Positions 23,835 to 32,789 are shown, counted from the first letter of the stretch. The stretch is DNA of 46,234 nt from Verrucomicrobiota bacterium (GCA_003219695.1 QHQA01000044.1:1-46234), one strand, 5' to 3'. Notes: generated from the sequence alone by a model not told the origin. Numbers and translations: made by a program.

Positions 23835-25370
23835 TTACGCCGTCCCGCTCCCCTCGCCTGCGCCAAACTGAATTCCCTGCGCCAGTGGCAGCTCGCTGGA
23901 GAAATTGATCGTGTTCGTTTGCCGCCGCATGTAGCTCTTCCAGCAATCGCTGCCACTCTCCCGACCGCCGCCGGTGTTTTTCTCGCCGCCAAACGCGCCG
24001 CCGATCTCCGCGCCGCTCGTGCCGGTGTTTACGTTTGCGATCCCGCAATCGCTTCCCACGGCGCTCAGGAATTTCTCCGCCTCACGCACGTCATTCGTGA
24101 AAATCGCACTTGTTAGGCCTTGCGGCACATTGTTGTGGATGGCGATTGCTTCATCGAAATCGCGATACGTCATCAAATAAAGCAACGGCCCAAATGTTTC
24201 ATGCTTCACGATTTCGAAATCTGGCTTTGCGGTTGCCAGACACGGTTTCATGTAGCACTCGCCGGGAACTGTGAGTCGCTCGCCGCCATAGAGCACCTCG
24301 CCACCTTCATCTTTCAATCGCTGGATCGAATGCTGGACCATATCGACGGCGTTCTTGTCGATCAGCGGCCCCATCACTGTTTTCCGATCCAGCGGATTTC
24401 CAATCGACAGGCTCTTGTAAGCAGCCAGAAGTTTATTGCGAACCTTTGACGCAACCGATTCATGCATAATCACGCGCCGTGTGGAGGTGCAGCGTTGACC
24501 GGCAGTGCCGACTGCGCCGAAGAAGACCGATTGCGCTGCCATGTCGAGATCGGCGCTCGGCGCAACGATGAGCGCGTTGTTGCCGCCGAGTTCCATGATC
24601 GTTTTGCCCAGGCGACCGTGCACTGTTCTCGCGACGTTCAGACCCATGGCTACAGAGCCAGTGGCCGAGACCAACGGAATCCGGGGATCGTCGGCTAATT
24701 TTTGTCCAACCGTTTTTCGATCGCCGACCAGCAGAGTAAAAATCGCCGGATCGGCGCCCGTGTCGCGACACACCCGCTCGCAAATTTTCGTAACTGCAAT
24801 CGCGGTGAGTGGTGTTTTCTCTGACGGTTTCCAAACCGTAGCGTCGCCGCATACTGCGGCCAACGCCGCGTTCCATGACCAAACCGCAACGGGAAAATTA
24901 AACGCGCTAATTACAGCGACGACGCCCAACGGATGCCATTGTTCCATCAGTCGGTGACTCGGTCGTTCCGATTGAATCGTCAGGCCATAGAGCATGCGCG
25001 ATTGGCCGACGGCGAAATCGCAGATGTCGATCATCTCCTGCACTTCGCCTTCGCCTTCGGCGATGATCTTGCCGGTCTCGAGTGTGACCAACTGGCCAAG
25101 CTCGTGTTTTAGCTCACGCAGTGCGTTACCAAGCCGCCGCACGGTCTCGCCGCGCACCGGCCCGGGCGTGCCGCGCCATTTCAAAAACGCTTCCTGCGCT
25201 CGCGCGATCGCTTTGTTGTAATCATCAGCGGAGGCCGTGTGCACGCCAGCGAGTCGCCGGCCATCTATCGGCGAAATTTTGTCGATTTTGGCACCGCCTC
25301 CGCGCCATTCGCCGTCAAAGACGCCGGGATTTTCGTCCGTGATACCGAGTTTATCGAGTACTGTTTCCAT
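23835..25370 (-). CDS. ALDH7-type aldehyde dehydrogenase (aminoadipate semialdehyde dehydrogenase)
   Basis: A 511-residue NAD-dependent dehydrogenase. Catalytic residues are visible: Asn158 in SAFNFP, Glu260 in MELGGNNA and Cys294 in GTAGQRCTSTRR. The N-terminal NPGVFDGEW and GQSRMLYGLTIQSERPSHRL, and the C-terminal GTSGAEIGGAFGGEKNTGGG and SWK/CWKSYMRRQTNTINFS, are characteristic of ALDH7 (antiquitin). That enzyme oxidises 2-aminoadipate 6-semialdehyde to 2-aminoadipate. The gene directly follows lysine 6-aminotransferase on the same strand, which makes that substrate likely. ATG 25370 is chosen because the upstream in-frame codons lie in the GGTAG repeat and the previous gene. Confidence 0.92.
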   Translation of the reverse strand: METVLDKLGITDENPGVFDGEWRGGGAKIDKISPIDGRRLAGVHTASADDYNKAIARAQEAFLKWRGTPGPVRGETVRRLGNALRELKHELGQLVTLETGKIIAEGEGEVQEMIDICDFAVGQSRMLYGLTIQSERPSHRLMEQWHPLGVVAVISAFNFPVAVWSWNAALAAVCGDATVWKPSEKTPLTAIAVTKICERVCRDTGADPAIFTLLVGDRKTVGQKLADDPRIPLVSATGSVAMGLNVARTVHGRLGKTIMELGGNNALIVAPSADLDMAAQSVFFGAVGTAGQRCTSTRRVIMHESVASKVRNKLLAAYKSLSIGNPLDRKTVMGPLIDKNAVDMVQHSIQRLKDEGGEVLYGGERLTVPGECYMKPCLATAKPDFEIVKHETFGPLLYLMTYRDFDEAIAIHNNVPQGLTSAIFTNDVREAEKFLSAVGSDCGIANVNTGTSGAEIGGAFGGEKNTGGGRESGSDCWKSYMRRQTNTINFSSELPLAQGIQFGAGEGSGTA

Positions 25371-25379
25371 AATTGAAAT

Positions 25380-25440
25380 GGTAGGACGGACCGCCGGGCC
25401 GTCCGTCGCGTTGCGGCACGCCCGGCGGTCGCGCCCTACC
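25380..25440. repeat. GGTAG...CTACC inverted-repeat element
   Basis: Left end GGTAGGACGGACCGCCGGGC and right end CGCCCGGCGGTCGCGCC-CTACC are inverted copies around a short loop. It lies between lysine aminotransferase and the aldehyde dehydrogenase; the TAG inside its right end is the aminotransferase stop codon (25436-25438). Confidence 0.85.
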
Positions 25441-26824
25441 GCCGCTGCTGCCTGCAAAATTTTCGCATCAACTCCATCGCTTCATCAATCACCTCCGCCG
25501 TAATGTCGAGCGCCGGACGAAACCGAATCGAATTCTCGCCGGAGCGAAGCGTAAGAACCCCGAGGTCGAAGAAGCCGTGCCAAAATTCTTCGCGAGTTTT
25601 CGCATCCGGCAGGTCGAAGGCGAGAAACAATCCGCGGCCGCGCGCGGCTGAAATCAGCAGCTCTTCGCGCTGCAAGTCGCACAGTTGATCCAGGAAATAT
25701 GCGCCCACTTTTCCAGCGTTCTCCACTAGATGTTCCTCTTCGATGATGCGCAGAAAATGCGTCGAGCGCACCATGTCGGTAAAATTCCCGCCCCAAGTCG
25801 AATTCAACCGGCTGGGCAGCCGGAAGGCGTTATCTGCGACTTCGTCGATGCGCGGACCAGCCATGACGCCGCAAACCTGCGCTTTTTTTCCAAACGCCAG
25901 CAGGTCCGGCATCACATCGAAATGTTCGCAACACCAGTTCCGGCCGGTCACGCCCATGCCGCACTGCACTTCATCGAAAATCAGAAGGATATCGTTTTCG
26001 TCGCAAATTGTGCGGAGCTTTTGCAGCCATTCACCGCGGAAATGATTATCGCCGCCTTCGCCCTGGATCGGCTCGATGATGATCGAGCAGATGTCGATGC
26101 TACGCTGATCGACGAATTCGCAAATCTCGCGCTCGGCTATCTGTTCCCGCTCAATCACGTCCGCCTCGCGCTTCGATTCAGGCAACGAAAAATCGATGCA
26201 CGGACACGACACGCGCGGCCAATCGAACTTCGCGAACAAATCCGTCTTGCGCGGATCGGTGTTCGTCAGGCTCATGGTGTAACCGCTTCGTCCGTGAAAA
26301 GCGCGACGAAAATGTAAGACCTGTGTGCCGTGCTCGCCATGACCTGTGGCCATGTTTTTTCGCACCTTCCAGTCCATCGCCGCCTTCAAACAATTTTCGA
26401 CGGCAAGCGCGCCGCCCTCCATAAAAATATAGCGTTCGAGGGGCGGCAACCCCATCACGTGCTCGAACGTCGCTACAAATTCGGCGTAGCCTTCTGAATA
26501 AACATCCGAGTTGGCGATCTTGACTTTCGCCGCGCGCAATAGATCGCGTCGCACTTGCGGATCGTCGAAGTATGGATGGTTAAACCCGACCGGCATTGAT
26601 CCGAAGAAACCGTAAAGATCGATCAACCGCCGATTATCAACAGCGTTGTATAAATGAGAGCCGCGGCTTTTGTCGAGATCCACGACGATCTTGAAACCGT
26701 CGAGCAACACGTGTTGCTCGATCGTTTCAAGAACTTTCGACGACGCGATTTGTTTTTGTTTGTCGCTCTTTGCGGTTCGGTTCCTAGGTGAAACTGCTCC
26801 CTCGAGCACGGGTGGGATACTCAT
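25436..26824 (-). CDS. lat: L-lysine 6-aminotransferase
   Basis: A 462-residue class-III PLP aminotransferase of the Lat type, which moves the epsilon-amino group of lysine to 2-oxoglutarate and yields aminoadipate semialdehyde. Landmarks: GFFGSMPVGFNHP, MEGGALAVENCLKAA, FRRAFHGRSGYTMSLTNTD, EPIQGEGGDNHFR, the PLP-ring Asp in LIFDEVQCGMG (Asp284) and the Schiff-base lysine in LAFGKKAQVCGVMAG (Lys313 or 314). These strings are diagnostic for Lat rather than for ornithine or GABA transaminases. Together with the next gene it would convert lysine to 2-aminoadipate. The stop codon comes from the flanking repeat, so the C-terminal residues (QQRR) may be altered. Confidence 0.92.
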   Translation of the reverse strand: MSIPPVLEGAVSPRNRTAKSDKQKQIASSKVLETIEQHVLLDGFKIVVDLDKSRGSHLYNAVDNRRLIDLYGFFGSMPVGFNHPYFDDPQVRRDLLRAAKVKIANSDVYSEGYAEFVATFEHVMGLPPLERYIFMEGGALAVENCLKAAMDWKVRKNMATGHGEHGTQVLHFRRAFHGRSGYTMSLTNTDPRKTDLFAKFDWPRVSCPCIDFSLPESKREADVIEREQIAEREICEFVDQRSIDICSIIIEPIQGEGGDNHFRGEWLQKLRTICDENDILLIFDEVQCGMGVTGRNWCCEHFDVMPDLLAFGKKAQVCGVMAGPRIDEVADNAFRLPSRLNSTWGGNFTDMVRSTHFLRIIEEEHLVENAGKVGAYFLDQLCDLQREELLISAARGRGLFLAFDLPDAKTREEFWHGFFDLGVLTLRSGENSIRFRPALDITAEVIDEAMELMRKFCRQQRR

Positions 26825-26860
26825 TGTTGATCGTAATCTGTGGCGTGAGCGCGGTCAATG

Positions 26861-27000
26861 GGTAGCGCACGCGTCCCGCGTGTTGGTTGCGGTGTCTCGC
26901 CGCAACAATCTTCTTCGAGCCGCCGCGAGGTGGTGGTAGCTTTAAGAAAGTTCGTGATGGCGGGACACCATCGCCAGCACGCGAGACGCGCGCGCTACCC
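26861..27000. repeat. 140-bp GGTAGCGC element with terminal inverted repeats
   Basis: The left end (GGTAGCGCACGCGTCCCGCG, continuing TGTTGG) and the reverse complement of the right end (GGTAGCGCGCGCGTCTCGCG, continuing TGCTGG) match over about 26 bp with four differences. The interior has a further hairpin (TTGCGGTG...CGCCGCAA). It occupies nearly the whole gap between lat and the acyl-CoA dehydrogenase gene, adjoining the latter's TAG. Confidence 0.85.
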
Positions 27001-28973
27001 TACACAATCCCATCGTGCAATAGCGCGTGTTTTCCGGCCAGCAAATCTTGTACGAGAGCGTAGCCGCGCTTGTCCACGTTGCGCGTTGTGCCAGCGAAGT
27101 GATGATCGATACGCATCCGGGCCGAGCGGCAGAAATAATCCGCGACGGAAAGAACTTCGTCAGCCGGTTTACCTTGGCCAATTAGCCATTGAGCATAAGA
27201 ACATGTCGCGCTGATCGCAAATAACTCGGTCGCGATCCCAACAAATCTCGAGAGGAGCAATTGCTCCCGATCCAGTTTCGGACCGAACCGCGCCATGGCA
27301 TGAAATAAACCGCGGGCGAGTCGTTTGCTCGTGCGCGCGGCGTAATTGACGTGGCCACGGAGTGTTTCGTGCAGATTGTCGATTTTGCCCGCGCCGTTCA
27401 GCAGCCACTGGCGCGGATACCAACCGGCATAAAATTTTCCGGAACTTAAAACGGCCTTCGCTCGCTCGGACATGGGCAGTTGCGTGTTGAAAATCGCGCC
27501 GCCCACTTTTAAATGCGGATCGAGCGCTTCCCGCGCAATGAACAGCCGCATGATTTCGCTCGACCCTTCGAAAATCATGTTGATGCGGCAATCACGCAGG
27601 AACCGTTCTACCGGCACCGGCTCCTCGCCGCGCCCGGCGAGTGATTGCGCAGTTTCGTAGCCGCGCCCACCGCGCACCTGCATGGCCTCGTCGGCGATGC
27701 GCCAGGTGGTTTCCGTGGCCCACATTTTGCACATGGCGGTTTCGATACGCAGGTCGCCTGCTTTGCGATCGACCAGCGCCGATGTGAGAAACGTCATCGC
27801 TTCCATGGCGAATACGTTGCCGGCCATCTCCGCGATTTTTCCCGCAATCGCCGCGTGTTTGCCGATCGGGACACCCCATTGAATCCGTTCGCCCGCCCAT
27901 TTCCGGCAAATCTCGAGCAAGCGCTTGGATAAGCCCGTGCACGCAGCGGGAAGCGTAAGTCGCCCGGTGTTGAGGGTCGTGAGCGCGACCTTCAAGCCCT
28001 GGCCTTCCTTGGCGATCATGTTCTCGCACGGCACGCGGACGTTCGTGAATTTCACGATGCCGTTGTAAAGCGCGCGCAACCCCATGAAGTGACAGCGATA
28101 CGTAATATCGAGTCCGGGTGAATCGACATCGACAATGAACGCGGTGATCTGTTTGCGCTCGCGGCCGCCGACCATTTTCGACGGCGTGCGCGCCATCACC
28201 ACAAGCACGCCGGCTTTGATCAGGTTTGTGCACCACAGTTTTTCGCCGTTGAGGATGAACGCTGAGCCGTCTTCGGTCGGCTCCGCGCGCAGGCTCATGT
28301 TCGCCGGATCCGAGCCGGCGTTCCATTCCGTTAGCGCGAACGCAGAAATCTCATGGCGCGCGACGCGCGGGAGATACTTTTTCTTTTGTTCCTCCGTCCC
28401 GAAAAGGAGCAACGGTTGCGGCACACCGATCGATTGGTGCGCGGAGACCAGCGCAGTGACGTTTGCGTCCCAGCTTCCAAGCAACATCGCCGCGCGTCCG
28501 TAATTGACCTGTGATAAACCGAGGCCGCCGTACTGCTTCGGGATTTTCACCCCAAACGCGCCCATCGCGAAAAGATCGTCAATGTTCTTTTGCGGTATTT
28601 CGCCCGTCCGATCGATTTCGTCGGCATCGACACTTTCGCGCAAATATTTTTGCAGGCTGGCAAGGAATTCCCCGCCCGCCGCGCGATCCTCGACCGGTTG
28701 CGTTGGATAAGGATGGATCCGCGAAAAATCGTAGCGGCCGATAAAAAGATTACTGGCGAAACTGCCGCGGTCTTCGAGCGGATCGCGCGCGGCCTCGGCC
28801 AGCTCAAGTGCTTCGCGCTGGCCTTTGGCCATCTTCGATGTATCGATGACCGTGGCGGGCGGAGGCCTTTGCCGCTCGCCACCGGACGAGTCCGCCCGAC
28901 TGGCGGACTTCGCGCTGGTTTCCTCAGTCCCGCGACTGCGGGATTTTTCCGGCGCTTCCAGTGGCGATTTCAT
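27000..28973 (-). CDS. Acyl-CoA dehydrogenase (long form)
   Basis: A 657-residue FAD-dependent dehydrogenase, longer than the usual 380-400 because of an N-terminal extension and a C-terminal helical domain as in very-long-chain and bacterial FadE-type enzymes. Family strings: FAMGAFGVKIPKQYGGLGL, FALTEWNAGSDPANM, LNGEKLWCTN, VRGGRGYETAQSLA and NMIFEGSSEIMRLFIAREAL. It introduces the 2,3-double bond in acyl-CoA. ATG 28973 is used; a GTG three codons upstream is possible. The first about 45 residues (Arg/Ser/Pro-rich) are encoded by two small hairpins (28890-28940) and look like translated repeat. It is followed on the operon's upstream side by the bifunctional FadB-type gene. Confidence 0.9.
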   Translation of the reverse strand: MKSPLEAPEKSRSRGTEETSAKSASRADSSGGERQRPPPATVIDTSKMAKGQREALELAEAARDPLEDRGSFASNLFIGRYDFSRIHPYPTQPVEDRAAGGEFLASLQKYLRESVDADEIDRTGEIPQKNIDDLFAMGAFGVKIPKQYGGLGLSQVNYGRAAMLLGSWDANVTALVSAHQSIGVPQPLLLFGTEEQKKKYLPRVARHEISAFALTEWNAGSDPANMSLRAEPTEDGSAFILNGEKLWCTNLIKAGVLVVMARTPSKMVGGRERKQITAFIVDVDSPGLDITYRCHFMGLRALYNGIVKFTNVRVPCENMIAKEGQGLKVALTTLNTGRLTLPAACTGLSKRLLEICRKWAGERIQWGVPIGKHAAIAGKIAEMAGNVFAMEAMTFLTSALVDRKAGDLRIETAMCKMWATETTWRIADEAMQVRGGRGYETAQSLAGRGEEPVPVERFLRDCRINMIFEGSSEIMRLFIAREALDPHLKVGGAIFNTQLPMSERAKAVLSSGKFYAGWYPRQWLLNGAGKIDNLHETLRGHVNYAARTSKRLARGLFHAMARFGPKLDREQLLLSRFVGIATELFAISATCSYAQWLIGQGKPADEVLSVADYFCRSARMRIDHHFAGTTRNVDKRGYALVQDLLAGKHALLHDGIV

Positions 28974-28984
28974 ATCAAACACCC

Positions 28985-29065
28985 GTCATGTCGAGCGAAG
29001 TCGAGACATCCCGTTGCGAAACCTGGCGTGATTCCACGGGATTCCTCGACTTCGCTCGGAATGAC
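28985..29065. repeat. GTCAT...ATGAC element between two beta-oxidation genes
   Basis: Left end GTCATGTCGAGCGAAGTCGA and right end CCTCGACTTCGCTCGGAATG are inverted copies. It takes up most of the gap between the FadB-type stop and the acyl-CoA dehydrogenase start. Confidence 0.85.
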
Positions 29066-29071
29066 GAAGCA

Positions 29072-31198
29072 TTAGTCTTCATAAAATTTCGATCCGTCTC
29101 TGGCGTGCTTCTTCAAAATCTCGCAGGGCGAAAATTTCTCTTCGGTTTGCGCCACTCGTTCCAAATGTTCGGCGATCTTCTTCAGTCCAAAATGTTCAGC
29201 GAAACGCAACGGTCCGCCGCGGAACGGCGCGAAACCTGTTCCTAAAATCATTCCGTAATCTGCGTCCTCCGGCGAATCGATCACTTTTTCTTCCACGCAG
29301 CGCGCAGCTTCATTGACCATTAGAAGAACAAGCCGGTGCGCCAGTTCATTTTCTGTAGCTGGCGGCGGTGACACCGGCTGGGTTGTTGCGTTACCGGGGT
29401 CACCGCCCCCGGCTACAACGTGCGCGTGCCGCCATTCCACCAGCGACTCGTTAGGCGTCTGCGTCTTTCCTTCGTACTTGCGAAAACCCGCGCCCGCTTT
29501 GCGGCCCAGCATCTGCTGATCGCGCAACCAAAACAGAACAGCGGGAACGTGATCCCGCTGGCCGTAGGCTTTCTCGAGTGTGTTGCCGATATCAATTGTG
29601 ATGTCCACGCCGATTTCATCGATCAATCGCAACGGCCCCATCGGCATTCCCCACTCCACCAGTGCATGGTCAATCTTGTTCGCGTCCAAGCCGCTTTCGA
29701 AAAGCTCGGCAGCATCGAGCAGATACGGAAACAAAACCCGGTTCACTAGGAAGCCCGGGCTGTCGCGCACGATCACTGGCAATTTTCCGATCTGTCGGAC
29801 AAAGGCGAGACTTCGGTCGCGCGCTTCCTCAGATGTTTCCTTCGCGACGACGACTTCCACTAGTTTCATCCGGCTCACCGGATTGAAAAAATGCAGACCG
29901 ATGACGTGCTCGGGCGAGACCGTCACTTCGGCCAATTCGCTGACCGGAAGCGCTGACGTGTTTGTGGCGATGATGGTTTTCGGGCCAGCTTCCATCGCTA
30001 GCTCGCGGAACACTTGTGTCTTGATGTCCATCTTCTCCGACGTCGCTTCGATCACAAACTGCACATCGCGCAATTCCATCGGGGCCATTGAGGCCACAAT
30101 GCGTGCGCGACCTTCTTTTGCTTTTTCCTCCGTGATCAATCCGCGCTTCACCGCGTCGCCGTAAATTCTTTCGATCGTCGCCAAACCGCGATCGATCTGT
30201 TCGCGCGCGATGTCGCGCAGGATCACAGTCACGCCGCGAGAGCTGAGCCATTGCGCGATGCCCGAGCCCATCACGCCCGCTCCAATCACAGCGGCGTGCA
30301 CTACTTTTTCGGGCGGCGTTCGCGAAGGTCCTTTCTTGTATTTTTCGGCGAGGAAGAAATTGCGGATCAGGTTTTGTGTCGATTCGGTTTTGCCCAGTTC
30401 AACAATCGCTTCCAGTTCCATTCGCAATGATTGATCGGCCGAAATTGAGAGAGTTTTGCTGACGATTTCACCCGCACGTGCTGGCGCAGGATTGCCGACT
30501 TGCCGTGGAGGGCGGAGCTCCTGCGACGCCGGGCTCGCGGGAGTCCGCTCCTGCATTTCGCGTTTTCCGTCGCGCAATTTGTTGCGTGCCTGATCGATCA
30601 ACTGATCGCGCGGCGCGAGTTCATCCACCAGTCCCAGCTTCAAAGCTTCCTGCGCAAAATGAAGTTTGCCTTTCAAAATCACCTGCGTGGCTTTCTCAGC
30701 GCCGATGAGGCGCGGGAGGCGGGTGCACCCGCCCCACGCCGGTATCAACCCGAGCGTGGTTTCGGGAAGGCCAATCCGCGTCGCGGGATCATCCGAAGCG
30801 ACGCGATAATCGCACGCCAGCGCGACTTCGTACCCTCCGCCGGCGGACGCGCCGTGGATCGCAGCAACGGCCGGAATTTTTAGATCGGCAAGCCGCGTAA
30901 AGATCTGCTGGCCTTTGGCAATGAATGCGCGCATGTCGCCGGACTGCGCCTGTTGCAACAATGTCTTCAAGTCCGCGCCAGCAATGAAGATCGATTTTTT
31001 CGCCGAGGCGAGAATCAATCCGCTCAACGAGGCTTCCTGCTCAATGAAATCGAGATGTTCATTTAGTTCATCCAGCGTGGCGGCATCGAAAATATTCGCG
31101 CCCGAATCCGGGCGGTCGAAGGTCAGTACACAGATGTGGTCCTGGCCAATCTCGCGCCGAATCATTGGTGCTGTAGCAACTGAGGGCATCACATTCAT
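29072..31198 (-). CDS. Bifunctional enoyl-CoA hydratase / 3-hydroxyacyl-CoA dehydrogenase (FadB/FadJ-like)
   Basis: A 708-residue beta-oxidation enzyme. Residues 1-200 form a crotonase domain (oxyanion-hole FIAGADLK, then GGGYEVALACDYRVAS and GLPETTLGLIPAWGG). From about 305 a Rossmann domain begins with AAVIGAGVMGSGIAQWL, and the dehydrogenase catalytic region has GLHFFNPVSRMKLVEVV and RDSPGFLVNRVLFPYL. It hydrates enoyl-CoA and oxidises the 3-hydroxyacyl-CoA with NAD. Two extra in-frame stretches are translated dispersed repeats: about residues 215-231 (TPASPASQELRPPRQVG) and 594-614 (VVAGGGDPGNATTQPVSPPP). Both fall in inter-domain linkers. The gene heads a run with the acyl-CoA dehydrogenase. 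Confidence 0.92.
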   Translation of the reverse strand: MNVMPSVATAPMIRREIGQDHICVLTFDRPDSGANIFDAATLDELNEHLDFIEQEASLSGLILASAKKSIFIAGADLKTLLQQAQSGDMRAFIAKGQQIFTRLADLKIPAVAAIHGASAGGGYEVALACDYRVASDDPATRIGLPETTLGLIPAWGGCTRLPRLIGAEKATQVILKGKLHFAQEALKLGLVDELAPRDQLIDQARNKLRDGKREMQERTPASPASQELRPPRQVGNPAPARAGEIVSKTLSISADQSLRMELEAIVELGKTESTQNLIRNFFLAEKYKKGPSRTPPEKVVHAAVIGAGVMGSGIAQWLSSRGVTVILRDIAREQIDRGLATIERIYGDAVKRGLITEEKAKEGRARIVASMAPMELRDVQFVIEATSEKMDIKTQVFRELAMEAGPKTIIATNTSALPVSELAEVTVSPEHVIGLHFFNPVSRMKLVEVVVAKETSEEARDRSLAFVRQIGKLPVIVRDSPGFLVNRVLFPYLLDAAELFESGLDANKIDHALVEWGMPMGPLRLIDEIGVDITIDIGNTLEKAYGQRDHVPAVLFWLRDQQMLGRKAGAGFRKYEGKTQTPNESLVEWRHAHVVAGGGDPGNATTQPVSPPPATENELAHRLVLLMVNEAARCVEEKVIDSPEDADYGMILGTGFAPFRGGPLRFAEHFGLKKIAEHLERVAQTEEKFSPCEILKKHARDGSKFYED
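29355..29416. repeat. GTAGC...GGCTAC inverted repeat inside the FadB-type gene
   Basis: GTAGCTGGCGGCGGTGACACC and GGGGTCACCGCC-CCCGGCTAC are inverted arms about 20 bp long. Relatives occur at 35357-35380 and, more weakly, at 32727-32780. The gene frame stays open through it. Confidence 0.8.
30507..30554. repeat. GGAGGGCGGAGC repeat inside the FadB-type gene
   Basis: Begins with GGAGGGCGGAGCTCCTGCGA and ends with GTCCGCTCCTGC. It belongs to the same family as the repeat inside smc at 11430-11501 and, like it, keeps the host frame open. Confidence 0.75.
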
Positions 31199-31231
31199 TT
31201 TGGCTACTTTCTAGCAAATTCCAAGCGGAGA

Positions 31232-31293
31232 GGTAGGGACGCCGCGCTGTTCCGAAAGCTCTCGGGAGTCATCACAGGCGCGACGAGCCTACC
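31232..31293. repeat. GGTAG...CTACC repeat upstream of mgtE
   Basis: GGTAGGGACGCCGCGC at the left and GCGCGACGAGCCTACC at the right are inverted relatives, with a CGAAAGCTCTCG-type hairpin between. It lies in the divergent gap between the FadB-type and MgtE genes, where promoters would be expected. Confidence 0.6.
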
Positions 31294-31329
31294 ATTGCGT
31301 CTCTCCAACGCGAATGTTACAAACGCGGC

Positions 31330-32727
31330 GTGGTCGGCAAGATTCTGGAACCCGAGATCAGAAGCATGATCGACGCCCGAAATTTCGGCGCGTTGCGTGA
31401 GCTGTTTCGCGAGTGGCCGCCAGCCGACGTGGCTGAAGTTATCCTTGATCTGCCGGAAAACGAACAAGTCATCATTTTCCGGATTCTGCCACATGCTCTG
31501 GCAGCGGACGTCTTTGAATACCTCGATTTTGATGCGCAACAGAAGTTGTTGCATGCCATGGCCCACGAACAGGTGGTTGGCATCCTGAACGAGATGTCGC
31601 CGGATGATCGGACGGCGCTGCTCGAGGAAATGCCAAGCGCAGCGGCCCGGCAGTTGATTCGATTGCTCTCGCCGGAGGAGCGCCGCGTGGCCACGGCGCT
31701 GCTCGGTTACCCCGAAGACAGCGTGGGCCGTTTGATGACGCCGGACTTCATCGCGGTGAAAGAAGATTGGACCGTGCAACAAGTGCTCGATTACGTTCGC
31801 GAGCACGGCCGGGACAGCGAGACGCTCAACGTGGTCTATGTCGTCGACGATCGCGGCAAGCTCATCGATGACCTGCGGATCCGCGAATTTCTTCTGCGGC
31901 CGCTCGACGCGAAGGTAAGCGATTTCCGCGATCACACTTTCGTGGCGTTGAACGTGACCGAATCCCAGCAGGACGCGCTGAATATGTTTCGCAAATACGA
32001 TCGCACCGCGCTGCCGGTGGTTGATTCCAGCGGCGTGCTAGTTGGGATCGTCACCATCGATGACATGCTCGACGTCGCCGAACAAGAAGCCACCGAGGAC
32101 ATCCAGAAATTTGGCGGCATGGAGGCGCTGGACGAGCCCTACATGCGCATCTCTCTCTGGAAAATGATTCGGAAACGCGCCGGCTGGCTGGTGATTTTGT
32201 TTCTAGGCGAAATGCTGACCGCGACCGCGATGGCGAATTTTCAAGATGAAATCGCGCGCGCCGTGGTGCTGGCCTTGTTTTTGCCGTTGATCATTTCCAG
32301 CGGCGGCAATTCCGGCTCGCAGGCATCGACGTTAATTGTGCGCGCGATGGCGCTGGGAGAAGTGACGCTGCGCGATTGGTGGCGCGTGGCGGCGCGCGAG
32401 ATTCAGGCTGGTCTCTCGTTAGGCGTAATCCTCGGCGCGATCGGCATCTTGCGCGTCGCGCTGTGGTCAATCGTTGGCGAGAAATATTTTCACCGCAGTT
32501 TGTACGGTCCGCACTGGCCACTGGTCGCCTTAACTGTCGGGTTTGCGCTTGTCGGCGTGGTGCTTTGGGGCTCGTTCTCCGGCTCGATGCTGCCATTTGT
32601 CCTGCGCCGCGTCGGCGCGGATCCGGCGACTTCGTCTGCGCCATTTGTCGCAACACTGGTCGATGTCACCGGGCTGGTCATTTATTTCAGCATCGCGTTG
32701 GTCATTATGCGTGGTGTAATGCTGTAA
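31330..32727 (+). CDS. mgtE: Magnesium transporter MgtE
   Basis: A 465-residue MgtE: an N-terminal alpha-superhelical domain of about 125 residues ([35 protein letters not shown]), a pair of CBS domains (about 130-255, with [20 protein letters not shown]), the plug helix, and a five-helix membrane domain with the signature [22 protein letters not shown]. The family forms Mg2+-gated channels in the inner membrane, and the acidic N and CBS domains sense cytoplasmic Mg2+. The frame opens with GTG at 31330, and there is no ATG nearby that keeps the N-terminus, so the exact start is uncertain. The phosphate-uptake pair follows on the same strand. Confidence 0.93.
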   Translation: MVGKILEPEIRSMIDARNFGALRELFREWPPADVAEVILDLPENEQVIIFRILPHALAADVFEYLDFDAQQKLLHAMAHEQVVGILNEMSPDDRTALLEEMPSAAARQLIRLLSPEERRVATALLGYPEDSVGRLMTPDFIAVKEDWTVQQVLDYVREHGRDSETLNVVYVVDDRGKLIDDLRIREFLLRPLDAKVSDFRDHTFVALNVTESQQDALNMFRKYDRTALPVVDSSGVLVGIVTIDDMLDVAEQEATEDIQKFGGMEALDEPYMRISLWKMIRKRAGWLVILFLGEMLTATAMANFQDEIARAVVLALFLPLIISSGGNSGSQASTLIVRAMALGEVTLRDWWRVAAREIQAGLSLGVILGAIGILRVALWSIVGEKYFHRSLYGPHWPLVALTVGFALVGVVLWGSFSGSMLPFVLRRVGADPATSSAPFVATLVDVTGLVIYFSIALVIMRGVML

Positions 32728-32789
32728 CCCTGCCGAAAACCAATGGCATTGCCGAGGTCAACGCCCTCGGCTACAACTGAGGAGGAATC

